From: Halobacteriovoraceae bacterium
Lineage (GTDB): Bacteria > Bdellovibrionota > Bacteriovoracia > Bacteriovoracales > Bacteriovoracaceae
Assembly: GCA_020635115.1 (NCBI GenBank)
Contig: JACKAK010000001.1
Location: forward strand, 248,001 to 312,000
Length of the DNA: 64,000 nucleotides
Reading direction: 5' to 3'
Each line of letters opens with the position of its first letter. Position 1 is the stretch's first letter. This document shows positions 8,765 to 18,384 of the stretch, one piece after another. The notes beneath the pieces are model-generated. The model was not told the DNA's origin. It made no database searches and saw nothing but the letters and a program-made list of their open reading frames with translations. Made by a program: the position numbers and the translations under genes.

Positions 8765-10003
8765 ATGTCAGAAGAAACAAAAACAGAGGAATCTACACCT
8801 GAGACATTGGGTGATTATCTTAGGGTGAAGAGAGAAAAAAAGGGACTTTCTTTGAAGGCTATATCTTCAAGAACTAAAATCAGCCTTTCAATGCTTGAGA
8901 ACTTAGAAAATAATCAAATAGATCGTCTACCAAATTTGACTTATGTGAAAGGTTTTGTGAAATCCTACTCTAAAGTTCTTGGGATAAAGGAGGATCTCCC
9001 TCTTGAACTTTTAAAATCAGCATATTCATCTCCTAAAAAGACAGGTGAAATTATAAAGCAAAAAGTTGATTTGGAAGAAAAAGTAGGTAAAGGGATAAAC
9101 CCATTTGTCGTTATAGGTGGAGGACTTGCTGTTTTAATTATATTAGTTGTTGCATTCACTGGAAGTGAAAAATCAGAAGAAGTTGCAAAAAATGAAGTAA
9201 AAGAAGAAATTGAGAAAAAGACCAAATATCAATCGTTAGGTGCAAATACTCCACTTAAGGAAGAGTTGAAAAGTGTAAACACGAAAGTTTCAATTTCGAC
9301 ATTTTCGGACATTGAGAAAAAAGAAAAAACAGATGTGGCCGTTATCGAAAATCAAGAGGAAAAAGAGGATGAAATTCATCAACCAGAAATAATGAATCCT
9401 CCAGAAATTAATAAAAAGTCTGTTGAAGTTGAAAAGAAGGTAGTTGAAGTTGAAAAGAAAGTTATTGATAAGCAAGAAAAGAAAGAAGTGAAAAAAGTTG
9501 AAGAAGAAGTAGATGAAAGTGAGAAAAAGATAGTTAAGTCTGAAGATAAGTCTGACATAAACTTAAGAAAAATTACATATTCACTTTATTCTGTAAAAAA
9601 AGAAACACCTCCAAATGAAATAGAAGAGTTTATTCCTGAAAATTATAGAAATGCTGTTGTCAAGGGTCTTGAAAATGTATTTATTCATGCGCATGCAGGA
9701 GATACATGGATCACGTATAAAAAGGATGATGATCCGATAAAACAATTTGTATTAAGAAAAGGCAGAAAATTACTTATTCGTGGAAATGATGTGAGACTCA
9801 CTATCGGAAATACAAACACTGCGGTCGTTTTCTATAATAATCATTCATTAGATTTTAATCCATCAAAATCAGGTGTAAAAAGTTTTGTTTTTCCTCAAAA
9901 AGATGATCAAGATTATTATCTTCCCCTCTTTATTTTTGATGAAAATGGAAATGCTGTGACATCAAATGAATATTTAGCAAAAAGGGATAGTATAAAAAAT
10001 TAA
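8765..10003 (+). CDS. RodZ-like helix-turn-helix membrane protein
   Basis: 412 residues. Residues about 15-75 form the HTH_25 domain (LGDYLRVKREKKGLSLKAIS, then NLTYVKGFVKSYSKVLGI). One transmembrane helix follows (FVVIGGGLAVLIILVVAF, about 118-135), then a long charged Lys/Glu spacer, and a C-terminal all-beta DUF4115 domain (WITYKKDDDPIKQFVLRKGR). RodZ links MreB to the wall-elongation machinery. The charged spacer is unusually long and contains a tandem VEVEKKV repeat. GAGGAA precedes ATG. The stop overlaps the convergent LptF stop within a shared TTAA. Confidence 0.82.
   Translation: MSEETKTEESTPETLGDYLRVKREKKGLSLKAISSRTKISLSMLENLENNQIDRLPNLTYVKGFVKSYSKVLGIKEDLPLELLKSAYSSPKKTGEIIKQKVDLEEKVGKGINPFVVIGGGLAVLIILVVAFTGSEKSEEVAKNEVKEEIEKKTKYQSLGANTPLKEELKSVNTKVSISTFSDIEKKEKTDVAVIENQEEKEDEIHQPEIMNPPEINKKSVEVEKKVVEVEKKVIDKQEKKEVKKVEEEVDESEKKIVKSEDKSDINLRKITYSLYSVKKETPPNEIEEFIPENYRNAVVKGLENVFIHAHAGDTWITYKKDDDPIKQFVLRKGRKLLIRGNDVRLTIGNTNTAVVFYNNHSLDFNPSKSGVKSFVFPQKDDQDYYLPLFIFDENGNAVTSNEYLAKRDSIKN
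9422..9463 (+). repeat. 21-bp tandem repeat, two copies, inside the RodZ-like gene
   Basis: Two near-identical 21-nt units encode V-E-V-E-K-K-V twice in the charged spacer between the membrane helix and the DUF4115 domain. The surrounding codons (KKVIDKQEKKEVKKVEEEV) look like decayed copies, suggesting slippage-driven expansion of the linker. Confidence 0.7.
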
Positions 10004-11124
10004 GATATCCAGTCGAGTTTTTTATATTGTCGCCAAGTAAACAGACCAATGACAATGATAGGTATGAGAAAGCCAGAACCATGCAATTTGCCTGATTTTA
10101 CAAAACTCATGGCGGTAAAATGCAATACATGAAATAATACGACAAGAAGAAACAAGATGAAGTTTTGGTTTGAAGATTTACCCCTGTTTTTGCGTATTCC
10201 GTAGATACAACCTAAAAGAGTAAAGAGAATACATTGTAAGGGCAACACCATGCGAGAATATATCTCAATATATGCTTTATTTAGTGAAGTCCCTTTATAG
10301 AAATTATTTTTTATTCTTTCAATTAAAGTCCATGTTGAAAGCATACTAGGTGAAGTAAAATTTTGTTTACGATAAAAGTTATTAAATAATGGAAATTCAT
10401 ATTCTTCAAAGTCAACTTTTTCTATTTTTCCTTTTTCAAGATTTGTTCTAAAGATATTACCTTTTTTTAAAATGAGTCTCACTCTTGTAAGTTCTTTTCC
10501 GGACCTTTTTTGTTTCACAAAAACACCATTTTCTGCAATGATGAGTTGTTCAGATTTTCCTTTATTTTTATCTGTTTGAATAAATATTTTTTCTAGTTTA
10601 TCTCCTTTATCTTTTACAACTTGGGCAAAAAGTATGAGGTTAGGAATATCAACAAAAAATTGTCCCGATTTCAATTGGGTAAATATGTTTTTTGAGGTGA
10701 CATCTATGACTCTTTCTTTAAAATTTTTATAAGCTCTGGGAACAAGGTCATGTCCTATTAGAAATAACGATAATGAAATAATTCCACCGACAATCAGAAA
10801 AGGTCTCATAATCAGGCCCTTCGAAAACCCAAATGACATGAGAGCTACGATTTCAGAATCAGAACTCATTTTTCCAACCGAATAATTGGCCGCAAAGACA
10901 ATTGCAAGAGGAGCTGCGATGGGTAAAAATGAGAGAGACGCACTGCCAAGAATCTCCACAACTTGATAAAGGCTCGACTCTGATCCTGCAACAAGTCCCG
11001 CGATTCTTATAAGTTGAGTCATAACTAGAAACGACATAAAGAAGAGTAATGATATTAAAAATGGAATTACAAAATTTGAGGCCAAGTACTTTGGAATAAT
11101 TTTAGGGGCCAGATGTTTTAACAA
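10000..11124 (-). CDS. LptF/LptG family lipopolysaccharide export permease
   Basis: About 374 residues from the chosen start. It has the YjgP/YjgQ layout: two N-terminal membrane helices (FVIPFLISLLFFMSFLVM and a second), a conserved third pair with MSSDSEIVALMSFGFS, a periplasmic beta-jellyroll, and two or three C-terminal helices. With LptG and LptB2 it would extract LPS from the inner membrane. I prefer the TTG at 11124, because CAGGAG lies 6 nt upstream. An upstream TTG at 11160 has no ribosome site and would abut the divergent pepA region. Which of F or G it is cannot be told. Confidence 0.85.
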   Translation of the reverse strand: MLKHLAPKIIPKYLASNFVIPFLISLLFFMSFLVMTQLIRIAGLVAGSESSLYQVVEILGSASLSFLPIAAPLAIVFAANYSVGKMSSDSEIVALMSFGFSKGLIMRPFLIVGGIISLSLFLIGHDLVPRAYKNFKERVIDVTSKNIFTQLKSGQFFVDIPNLILFAQVVKDKGDKLEKIFIQTDKNKGKSEQLIIAENGVFVKQKRSGKELTRVRLILKKGNIFRTNLEKGKIEKVDFEEYEFPLFNNFYRKQNFTSPSMLSTWTLIERIKNNFYKGTSLNKAYIEIYSRMVLPLQCILFTLLGCIYGIRKNRGKSSNQNFILFLLVVLFHVLHFTAMSFVKSGKLHGSGFLIPIIVIGLFTWRQYKKLDWIS

Positions 11125-11228
11125 AAGTAACTCCTGTTGTTTAGACAAAGACACAAGCAATGTGGTATTCTACCTCCCAATATCAGATATCACAATTGGT
11201 ATCTTGTTGGCACAATAGGGAGTATTTT

Positions 11229-12746
11229 GTGAGTGGTATAAATTATAAATTGAAATTTGCAAATAAGAGTTATGAAAGTGATGAGCTCATTATTCTAGGT
11301 TCTTTCTGTAAATCTGAAGGTAAGAAAAAAATTTTAAATAATTCTACTTGGCCTGCAGAGTTTAAAGATTCATTTAATAGTCATAAGTATTCCTCTGAGT
11401 TTACTGGAGAAAAAGATTCTTCTTATACTTTTTTTAGTCAGGATGGAATTAAAGTTATCGCCTATGGTCTTGGCGATAAGAAGGAGTTAAATGAGGAATC
11501 GCTTAGAAAAAGTAGTGCTACACTTTTTAAATCTATTTCGAAAAAATATAAAACTATATCCTTCGATTTGGATTCCTTTACGATAAAAAACAATGAAGAA
11601 AAAAGTTTTTCAATAATCCAGGAAGCTTTTGCTTTAACTGATTATAATTTTGATAAATACAAATCGACCAAGGAAAATCTTAAACTTAAAACGATCATTT
11701 TCGAAACAAAGCTACCAAAAACAAAAATGCAGAAATTCAAAACGATTCAAGATGAATTGTTGTGTATTGCTGATGCAATTCACTTTTCAAGAGATTTAGT
11801 AAATGACCCACCAAATGTTTTAAATTCTGAAACTTACGCAAAAAGAATTGAAAAAGATGTGAAATCTTTCAAGGGCGTAAAAGTTAAAATATTAGATAAA
11901 GCAGACTTAAAAAAAGAAAAAATGGGTCTATTTTTATCAGTAAACGCTGGTTCCGCTTACGGACCTAGACTAGTCCATCTTACTTATACTCCTAGTAAAG
12001 CTACCTCCAAAACCAAGCATATTGCTTTAGTTGGTAAAGGTCTTACTTTTGATACTGGTGGATACTCACTAAAGCCAGCAGCATCTATAATCAATATGAA
12101 ATTTGATATGGCCGGATCGGCGACTGTTTATGGAGCTTTTAGAGCACTTGTTCAACAGTCTCCAAAAGTAAAGATTTCTTGCTTTCTTGGAATTACTGAC
12201 AACGCTGTTAGTGGACTGGCGACTATGCCAGATTCAATTTGCACTGGAAGAAACGGCAAAACGGTTGAGATCTTGAACACTGATGCAGAAGGTAGATTAG
12301 TTCTGGCAGATGTATTAGATTATGCCTGTGATCAAAAACCTGATGTCGTCATTGATGTTGCAACTCTGACAGGAGCATGTCTGATTGCATTAGGAAATGA
12401 AGTTTGTGGACTTATGTCTAATAGTGACAAGCTTGCAAATGAACTTCAAAAAAGTGCCAAAGAAGTTGATGAGTATATATGGCAATTGCCTATAATTCCT
12501 GAGTGGGCAAAAGATATGAAGTCAAATATTGCTGATTTGAAAAATATTGGCGGATCCAGAAATGCCGGAACTGCAAAGGCAGCTGCTTTTTTACAAGAAT
12601 TTATAAAAAATGATGTCCAATGGGCCCATCTCGATATTGCCGGAGTGGGAGATTCTCAATCTCACCTTCCCTACTGTCCAGCAAAAGGTGCTTCAGGACT
12701 TATGATTAGAACACTCTATAGGTATGTGCAAAATGGAAAGTATTAA
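11229..12746 (+). CDS. pepA: leucyl aminopeptidase (peptidase family M17)
   Basis: 505 residues. The C-terminal catalytic domain carries VGKGLTFDTGGYSLKPA, MKFDMAGSA and the M17 signature NTDAEGRLVLADVLDYA, which together give the two-metal site. The N-terminal domain is poorly conserved, as usual. I chose GTG at 11229, since AGGGAG ends 6 nt before it. The frame is open further upstream to 11160 but without a ribosome site. It removes N-terminal residues from peptides in the cytoplasm. The stop overlaps the start of the TrmL gene. Confidence 0.93.
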   Translation: MSGINYKLKFANKSYESDELIILGSFCKSEGKKKILNNSTWPAEFKDSFNSHKYSSEFTGEKDSSYTFFSQDGIKVIAYGLGDKKELNEESLRKSSATLFKSISKKYKTISFDLDSFTIKNNEEKSFSIIQEAFALTDYNFDKYKSTKENLKLKTIIFETKLPKTKMQKFKTIQDELLCIADAIHFSRDLVNDPPNVLNSETYAKRIEKDVKSFKGVKVKILDKADLKKEKMGLFLSVNAGSAYGPRLVHLTYTPSKATSKTKHIALVGKGLTFDTGGYSLKPAASIINMKFDMAGSATVYGAFRALVQQSPKVKISCFLGITDNAVSGLATMPDSICTGRNGKTVEILNTDAEGRLVLADVLDYACDQKPDVVIDVATLTGACLIALGNEVCGLMSNSDKLANELQKSAKEVDEYIWQLPIIPEWAKDMKSNIADLKNIGGSRNAGTAKAAAFLQEFIKNDVQWAHLDIAGVGDSQSHLPYCPAKGASGLMIRTLYRYVQNGKY

Positions 12747-13206
12747 TATTGTTTTAAATCAACCTGAAATTCCTGGTAACACTGGAAGCATTGGAAGAAC
12801 TTGTGTCGCACTCAATGCAAGGTTGATTTTAATTAAACCTTATGGATTTGATCTAGATGAAAAATCTATACGTAGGGCCGGACTTGATTATTGGAAATAT
12901 GTTGAGCTCACAGAATATGATTCTTTTGATGAATTTATTGAAAAAGAGAATCCACAGAAAGGCAAACTTTTCTTTTTTTCAAAAATTGGAAAGGAGTCAT
13001 ACTTCGATGCCAAATTTGTTGAAGGAAGCTATCTAATCTTTGGCCCTGAAACGAAGGGCCTGCCACTTGACCTTTTTGATAAATACTCAGGACACTTTTA
13101 CTCAATTCCAATGTTTTCAAGTAAAATACGTTCATTAAATCTGGCCAATGCTGCCACTGCTGCTGCTTATGAAGTTGTAAGACAACTAGGTGCTCACAAG
13201 GTCTGA
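12733..13206 (+). CDS. trmL: TrmL-like tRNA 2'-O-methyltransferase (SPOUT)
   Basis: 157 residues. It has the SPOUT knot motifs in order: INIVLNQPEIPGNTGSIGRT, an inner FGPETKGLP loop, and the C-terminal IPMFSSKIRSLNLANAATAA. This is the compact TrmL type that methylates the ribose of the wobble base (position 34) in tRNA-Leu. An ATG 9 nt upstream is possible, but the family normally starts just before the NIVL strand. The gene overlaps pepA by 14 nt and the convergent gene by 13 nt. Confidence 0.9.
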   Translation: MESINIVLNQPEIPGNTGSIGRTCVALNARLILIKPYGFDLDEKSIRRAGLDYWKYVELTEYDSFDEFIEKENPQKGKLFFFSKIGKESYFDAKFVEGSYLIFGPETKGLPLDLFDKYSGHFYSIPMFSSKIRSLNLANAATAAAYEVVRQLGAHKV

Positions 13207-14327
13207 ATGATTTGATTAACTGATGCCAGTGCTCTTGTAATGTGAGAGCACTTTCCTGGAAATTGAGCAAGTTCATCATCAGAATTGATTATTTTGAGAG
13301 GAGCGTTTTCTCCTACAAAATGTATATTTGTGAATATTTCATTTTCACCTTGAAAGTATTTTTGATCATCTAAGTTCTCTGAAGAGGCCTCTTCGTTGAG
13401 GGAGATAAATTCTTCAATAACATGACCTTCAGCGTCAGGATAGACTTTAAACAATTGTTTCTTTAAAAGTTTTAACTTTCTTGAGACATCGTCTTCTGTT
13501 GTATGATCACTATCAACGTGATGAATAAAAGTTGCACTTTGGAAATTATCTTTAAATTTTTCAAATTCACCAATAAAGTGTCCCCATTCATGTGTATAAC
13601 TTAGAGGTAAAAAAAGTGTGTTAAAATCTTCAGTAATATTTTTATTAAAATTTAATTTAACACTTAGGATATTTGGTCCTTTTGCTTGTTCGCAAAACTC
13701 TATAAATTCATTACTTAGTATCGCCTTGTTTTCAAATTTCAAATAAAACTCAAAGGGATTTCTGGCAAAATAGAGGTTTTCACAATAAATTTTCTCTCCA
13801 TTTGAACAAGTAAGCAAAATATTTTTCTTCTCTATAAGTTCGCTAGATTCAATTGTTTCAATTTGTGTGATCATTTTTTCTTTAAAAAATGTTCTATTGT
13901 TTTCAACAATATCCTTGGCCTTTAACGTTACTTGATCAAAATCATATTCAAAATATGGCCAGGTATAAAATTCTTCGTTATTTAACAATTGTTCAGACTT
14001 ACTACGCCCACCAAATTGTTTTAGGGTAAGATCCTTAAAAAATTGGGAGGGCCCAGAAAAACTGGCGTCTATTTTTTCAATGTACTTGTTAAACACAAAA
14101 AAATTGATATCCCCCCTCAAGCTTCTTGGATAAGTTGTTTCAACATTCTGAGATAGAAGTTTTCGTGGAGTGATAAGAACGACATTATCAGTTCCATTTT
14201 TTTGCATGAGCTGTTCAAATATGAGAACTGCACTTAAATTGTCTCCGTAGACGATATTTTGAACATAAGATGTTTCAGATTTTTCTTCATCGACTTTTTT
14301 TAATTTTTTTAAGATACTATAAGACAT
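13194..14327 (-). CDS. unknown protein, possibly a degenerate NAD/FAD-fold protein
   Basis: 377 residues, no signal peptide or membrane helix. The N-terminal part NIVYGDNLSAVLIFEQLMQK...VVLITPRKL resembles the strand-helix-strand start of flavoprotein Rossmann domains, but the GxGxxG loop is missing (YGDNLSA). The C-terminal HFVGENAPLKI is placed like the FAD-binding tail of amine-oxidase-type proteins. It may be a flavoprotein relative that has lost cofactor binding, or a modification of the fold. It is monocistronic, and its end overlaps trmL tail to tail. Confidence 0.6.
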   Translation of the reverse strand: MSYSILKKLKKVDEEKSETSYVQNIVYGDNLSAVLIFEQLMQKNGTDNVVLITPRKLLSQNVETTYPRSLRGDINFFVFNKYIEKIDASFSGPSQFFKDLTLKQFGGRSKSEQLLNNEEFYTWPYFEYDFDQVTLKAKDIVENNRTFFKEKMITQIETIESSELIEKKNILLTCSNGEKIYCENLYFARNPFEFYLKFENKAILSNEFIEFCEQAKGPNILSVKLNFNKNITEDFNTLFLPLSYTHEWGHFIGEFEKFKDNFQSATFIHHVDSDHTTEDDVSRKLKLLKKQLFKVYPDAEGHVIEEFISLNEEASSENLDDQKYFQGENEIFTNIHFVGENAPLKIINSDDELAQFPGKCSHITRALASVNQIIQTL

Positions 14328-14672
14328 GCTCTACGCTGAATGAAATCTATCTTATCTCGAGTTGATGTTCATTTCCTAATTCTGCGATGCAGGTTGTTTC
14401 TTAAATTTCAAACTTAAGAACCATTGCCGTCATCTCCCTAGGCGTGAATTCCGGTACAGCTTCCCGTATTTTAAATATTGATATCAAAACACTACTTATG
14501 CTGGACAACTTCAGTGAAAGTCATTTTCTAATTCTGATAAGTTATTTATTTCAATATACAATCAACTTACCACTTTCATTTTTCCAACAGTTTCTCAAAT
14601 GCTTAAAACACACTCACGTGTTTGTAGTAGAGTAGCACAGAGGAGGTCATTTTTCATCAATATTTAGAGTTA
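14328..14672. other. 345-bp intergenic region
   Basis: Lies between the starts of the unknown minus-strand gene and the 3' end of MltD, both on the minus strand. I see no convincing gene. A weak inverted repeat AAACAC...GTGTTT (about 14605-14622), with a short T run on the minus strand, might end the mltD transcript. Confidence 0.35.
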
Positions 14673-16199
14673 TTAACGCACAGCAAGTTTATCGCCGGCC
14701 CTGATCATTCTTCTTTTAATAATAGAGTAATTGGAAGCAATTATCGTATCAATTGAAACTCCTGATTTTCTAGCGACAGTCCACAAAGTGTCACCTTTTC
14801 TAACTGTGTAATACTCAGAAGGAGTTGAAATTTTTCTGCCTTTTTCAAGTGCCCTTTTAACTTGGGCCCAATAACGTCTTTTTCTAATAACACTTTTTCG
14901 AGGACGTTCGTAGAGATCAGAATACATTTCATCTCTAAAATCTTGACCTAGTCTGAAAGGCAGTATGATCTCATCACCTTTTTTTAAAACAGCACCGGAA
15001 GACATATTATTCAGATTCTCTAGGACATCACCTTTAAGCTTAAATTTTTGGGAAATACTTCGAAGTCTGGTGACTCTCCCATTGATTTTGTAAATTTGAA
15101 AATCCTTGGCGACTAAAACTTTGTTAAGACAGCACTCACTCCATGTACTACTCATTCCAACGGGAATTCTTAATTTGTAATCTCTTCCTGGTGGTGTAAA
15201 CCAACGAAGGATTTCAGGGTTAAGTCTTTGAAGCTCTGAAAAATCCATATCTAAATGTTCCGAAACTTGATACAAATCTGTAAGAGGCCCAACATCTATT
15301 TCATCAAAATCCAATGGTTCATGGAAATCAATATCTTCAAATCCAAATGATTTTAAATTTTTACCAATTATGGCCAGTGCCATTATTTTTGGAACATAGT
15401 TTTTAGTTTCATTTTTAAGATATCGACCTTGGCGGATAGTCCAAAAATTGTCAGTTTTATATCTCCTTACAGCTCTAGATACTTTTCCTTCACCAGCGTT
15501 GTATCCTGCGGCGGCCAATTCCCATGAGCCAAAATCATTAAAAAGTTTTTGGAGGTATCTACTTGCTGCGATAGATGATTTTATAGGGTCTCTTCTTTCA
15601 TCGACATACCAGTTAATTCTTAAACCATAGCGTTTGCCGGTATAGGGCATAAATTGCCAAGGACCAACAGCTCTGGCCCAAGATTTTGCATGATTTTGAA
15701 ATCCTGATTCGGCCATTGCCAAGAAAATAAGATCTCTTGGCAGATCATGGTCTTCAAGAATTTTTCCTAGAAGTGGTGCATACCTCCCTCCTCTTGAAGA
15801 ATATCTTTCAAAAAATCCTCTTCCACGATTTAAAAAATAGTCGATCCATTTTTTGACAGCATTATTATATACAACAGGTATATCAAAATAATAATTTTCT
15901 AGATTTAAATGTTCAGCACCATAGAGGTAATATATTTTTCTTTTGTATGAAGAGGCACTATCAATTTTTGAACTACCAACCATTTGTAAAACAACGTCTT
16001 GTTCTTTTTTCTCTTCAACTAGGGGAAGCACTTCCTTTGAACTAGAAGTTGAAAGATTTTGAATGACAACTTCTTGAGTGCTAAGTGATTCTCTTTGAGG
16101 TTGTTGATTCTGCTCAGTGGGAACAGTGCTAGTTTCTTTACTTGCACAAGATATGATCAATGAAATGGTCATAATATTACAAAGTATGCGAACATTCAA
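14673..16199 (-). CDS. mltD: membrane-bound lytic murein transglycosylase (MltD-like) lipoprotein
   Basis: 508 residues. The lipobox IISC places Cys18 as the anchor, and a Ser/Gln-rich linker follows. The SLT domain (about 145-260) has the catalytic Glu164 in FLAMAESGFQ, then GPWQFMPYTGKRYGL and ELAAAGYNAGEGKV. After a middle region, a LysM domain lies at the C-terminus (YYTVRKGDTLWTVARKSGVS); a degenerate LysM-like unit is at about 370-420. It cleaves glycan strands in the periplasm. AGGAG lies upstream of ATG. The length is typical for MltD. Confidence 0.92.
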   Translation of the reverse strand: MNVRILCNIMTISLIISCASKETSTVPTEQNQQPQRESLSTQEVVIQNLSTSSSKEVLPLVEEKKEQDVVLQMVGSSKIDSASSYKRKIYYLYGAEHLNLENYYFDIPVVYNNAVKKWIDYFLNRGRGFFERYSSRGGRYAPLLGKILEDHDLPRDLIFLAMAESGFQNHAKSWARAVGPWQFMPYTGKRYGLRINWYVDERRDPIKSSIAASRYLQKLFNDFGSWELAAAGYNAGEGKVSRAVRRYKTDNFWTIRQGRYLKNETKNYVPKIMALAIIGKNLKSFGFEDIDFHEPLDFDEIDVGPLTDLYQVSEHLDMDFSELQRLNPEILRWFTPPGRDYKLRIPVGMSSTWSECCLNKVLVAKDFQIYKINGRVTRLRSISQKFKLKGDVLENLNNMSSGAVLKKGDEIILPFRLGQDFRDEMYSDLYERPRKSVIRKRRYWAQVKRALEKGRKISTPSEYYTVRKGDTLWTVARKSGVSIDTIIASNYSIIKRRMIRAGDKLAVR

Positions 16200-16470
16200 A
16201 ATTTAACTCCTAAAACTGTGAACCTTAATAACGAAAGCAAACATCTCCCTATTGTCCCAAATTGGGCCCTTAGGGTCAAACCTGAAGTTTAAATCCCAGG
16301 AACTCGGGTAACTTTCTGAAATTATAGATAAGTAATAAATCAAAAAAAACGAAAATTGACCCATAAAATTGTCAATTCTTTGTAAAGTATTGAGTATACA
16401 GGCCTTTATATGTGGGTGATATCTGCCTCTTGCTAAAGATTTCGTGCCACAAGTTATAATGGATAATGAT

Positions 16471-17022
16471 ATGAAGTATCTTTTTAGACTCTTTTGCACA
16501 ACTTTACTACTGTACCCTGGTTTTTTACTCGGCCAAGTGGAGTCTCCTAACTATGATTTCTCATTGGATCAAATAAAGAGTATTCTTCCGGATTCAAAAA
16601 TTGAAGATGTAAAAAAAACTTTTCCTGACTTAGAACTTATTACAGATACTAAAAAGAAAAAAGTTTTCAAAGTAAAGTTAAAACATCAAAGATATATCAT
16701 CCATGCCGAATTGAATGTGGTAGAAGACCTAGTAAGGGATATTTTTATACGGTTGCCCTCTTACTTTCTCCATGATGTTTTTCATCAATCTCTTATAAAC
16801 AGGTATGGTAAACAAAATTTTTATAAACTTAAAAATGAACATGCAATCTATATTTGGGATAAATTAGAAAAATATAAAATTGTCTATTCTTCAACGTGTA
16901 CGATACAGTGTTTTCCAATTTATTTAGCAATAATTTCTAAAAACACAGATCAATTGGGAGAATACATTTCAATATTTGATGAAATGAATAAGTCTTATAT
17001 TCTTGAACTAAAAAATAAGTAA
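16471..17022 (+). CDS. small secreted protein, unknown
   Basis: 183 residues. The signal peptide is clear (MKYLFRLFCTTLLLYPGFLL, cleavage near GQ). The mature part is basic, with two cysteines close together near the end (STCTIQCFP) that could form a disulfide. No family is recognised. Starts at 16459 or 16444 in the same frame would add residues before the signal peptide, so 16471 is preferred although no strong ribosome site is seen. Confidence 0.6.
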   Translation: MKYLFRLFCTTLLLYPGFLLGQVESPNYDFSLDQIKSILPDSKIEDVKKTFPDLELITDTKKKKVFKVKLKHQRYIIHAELNVVEDLVRDIFIRLPSYFLHDVFHQSLINRYGKQNFYKLKNEHAIYIWDKLEKYKIVYSSTCTIQCFPIYLAIISKNTDQLGEYISIFDEMNKSYILELKNK

Positions 17023-17099
17023 TAGGAAGGTTTTGCAAAATCTTTGAATAGTATTTAAACTTGGATAGTAAAAGTTGCAAATTTTTGGGAGAAGTTAAA

Positions 17100-17489
17100 A
17101 TGGAGATTATGCCTTGGGGACCAGAATTAGATGTAAACGTTCCTTCTATGAACGAACAGCACAAACAAATTCTTTCTTTAATGAATGAGTTATATGATCT
17201 CCACCACAAAAATAGTCATTATGATGAAATGTTTCCCGTATTGGAAAAACTTGTTCATACAACACAAAGTCATTTCAAAGATGAAGAGGCCTATATGAAA
17301 TCGATCAATTTTGAAGGTCTGGAGCCCCATAAATTGATTCATGAAAACTTGCTCAAAGATTTATCAGAACATTTAATGAACTTTAAAGTAACAAGAAGAC
17401 TTGACGATAGTTTTTTTACTTTTTTAAAAGTCTGGTTATCGGCACATATTAAGGGTATAGATAAAAAGTATGGTGAAAAAACTACTTAG
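17100..17489 (+). CDS. bacteriohemerythrin
   Basis: 129 residues. It is a four-helix hemerythrin with the diiron ligands in order: MNEQHKQIL (first His), VHTTQSHFKDEEAYM (His, His and Glu), EPHKLIHENLL (His pair) and LSAHIKGIDKKYG (His and Asp). These proteins bind oxygen and often serve as local O2 store or sensor. GGGAGA lies 7 nt before the chosen ATG. It is a single-domain form with no kinase or chemoreceptor fusion. The 3' end overlaps lgt by 8 nt, convergently. Confidence 0.92.
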   Translation: MEIMPWGPELDVNVPSMNEQHKQILSLMNELYDLHHKNSHYDEMFPVLEKLVHTTQSHFKDEEAYMKSINFEGLEPHKLIHENLLKDLSEHLMNFKVTRRLDDSFFTFLKVWLSAHIKGIDKKYGEKTT

Positions 17490-18279
17490 AATTCACTTTT
17501 ATAGGCATTGGATTTTTTCTGACGTATACCCACCAAGTAAAACCACATAAAAACATTATAAAACATAAAATTTGCCCCATGGTCGTTGTTCCACCTATAT
17601 AATAGCCAAGTTGTGCATCTGCCTCACGAGCGAACTCAATAAAATATCTAAAAAAAGCATAACCACATAAGAAAATGACAGTTTGCTCACCATAACTTTT
17701 TACTCTTTTTCTCATAAACCAAAGAATTGAAAATAAGATAATCCCTTCAGCTATCCCTTCATAAAGTTGAGAGGGATGACGTGGATAGGGCCCTCCGGAT
17801 TTAAAGATGAGGCCAAAGGGAGAATCGGTAACTCGTCCATAGAGTTCACCATTTATAAAGTTGCCAATTCTTCCAAAAAAAACCCCCTGGCAACCAGCTG
17901 TTACGGCAGTGTCGCATATTTGTCTGAGGGGAACGTTAAAGCGTTTTGAAAAGACCCAACCTCCGGTGAGGAGCCCAATGATTGCTCCGTGAAAGCTTAG
18001 TCCTCCTTTCCAGACTGCAAAAAGCTCATTGAGGTGTTGAGAGTAATAGTCCCAGTTATAGACGAAAACATAGGTTAATCTAGCGCCAATAAACATCCCA
18101 ATAATCATGTAGAAGACCAAGGAATCTACATTTTCTTCTTTTGTCTCAATGAAACCTTCTTTAACTAGTTTCTTGGCCAAAAACCCTGCGATATAAAAAC
18201 CCACAACATACATGAGTCCGTACCAACGAATTTGCAATGGGCCTAAAGAAAGAATTACTGGATCAAAATCTACAACCAT
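17482..18279 (-). CDS. lgt: prolipoprotein diacylglyceryl transferase
   Basis: 265 residues, multi-pass. It carries the Lgt signature GRIGNFINGELYGRVTDSPF and the downstream YPRHPSQLYEG. The N-terminal RWYGLMYVVGF and GLSFHGAIIG segments are also diagnostic. It transfers diacylglycerol from phosphatidylglycerol to the lipobox cysteine of prolipoproteins, several of which are encoded in this window. Length is normal for the family. Confidence 0.96.
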   Translation of the reverse strand: MVVDFDPVILSLGPLQIRWYGLMYVVGFYIAGFLAKKLVKEGFIETKEENVDSLVFYMIIGMFIGARLTYVFVYNWDYYSQHLNELFAVWKGGLSFHGAIIGLLTGGWVFSKRFNVPLRQICDTAVTAGCQGVFFGRIGNFINGELYGRVTDSPFGLIFKSGGPYPRHPSQLYEGIAEGIILFSILWFMRKRVKSYGEQTVIFLCGYAFFRYFIEFAREADAQLGYYIGGTTTMGQILCFIMFLCGFTWWVYVRKNPMPIKVNSK

Positions 18280-18384
18280 AAGTAATCATAACAATAACGG
18301 AACTTAATCTTTTGGTCCATCTTGATTATGAAATTCTTAAAATTTTTTTAGAAGTTACTACGCGTTAATATTTGTAGAATTAAT

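Noticed and set aside
14444..14635. 63-codon plus-strand open frame in the 345-bp gap
   Set aside because: No ribosome site; the product is hydrophobic low-complexity and lies between two minus-strand genes.
16203..16499. 98-codon minus-strand open frame upstream of mltD
   Set aside because: It spans the mltD 5' region and the start of a plus-strand gene with a good signal peptide; no ribosome site and no domain.
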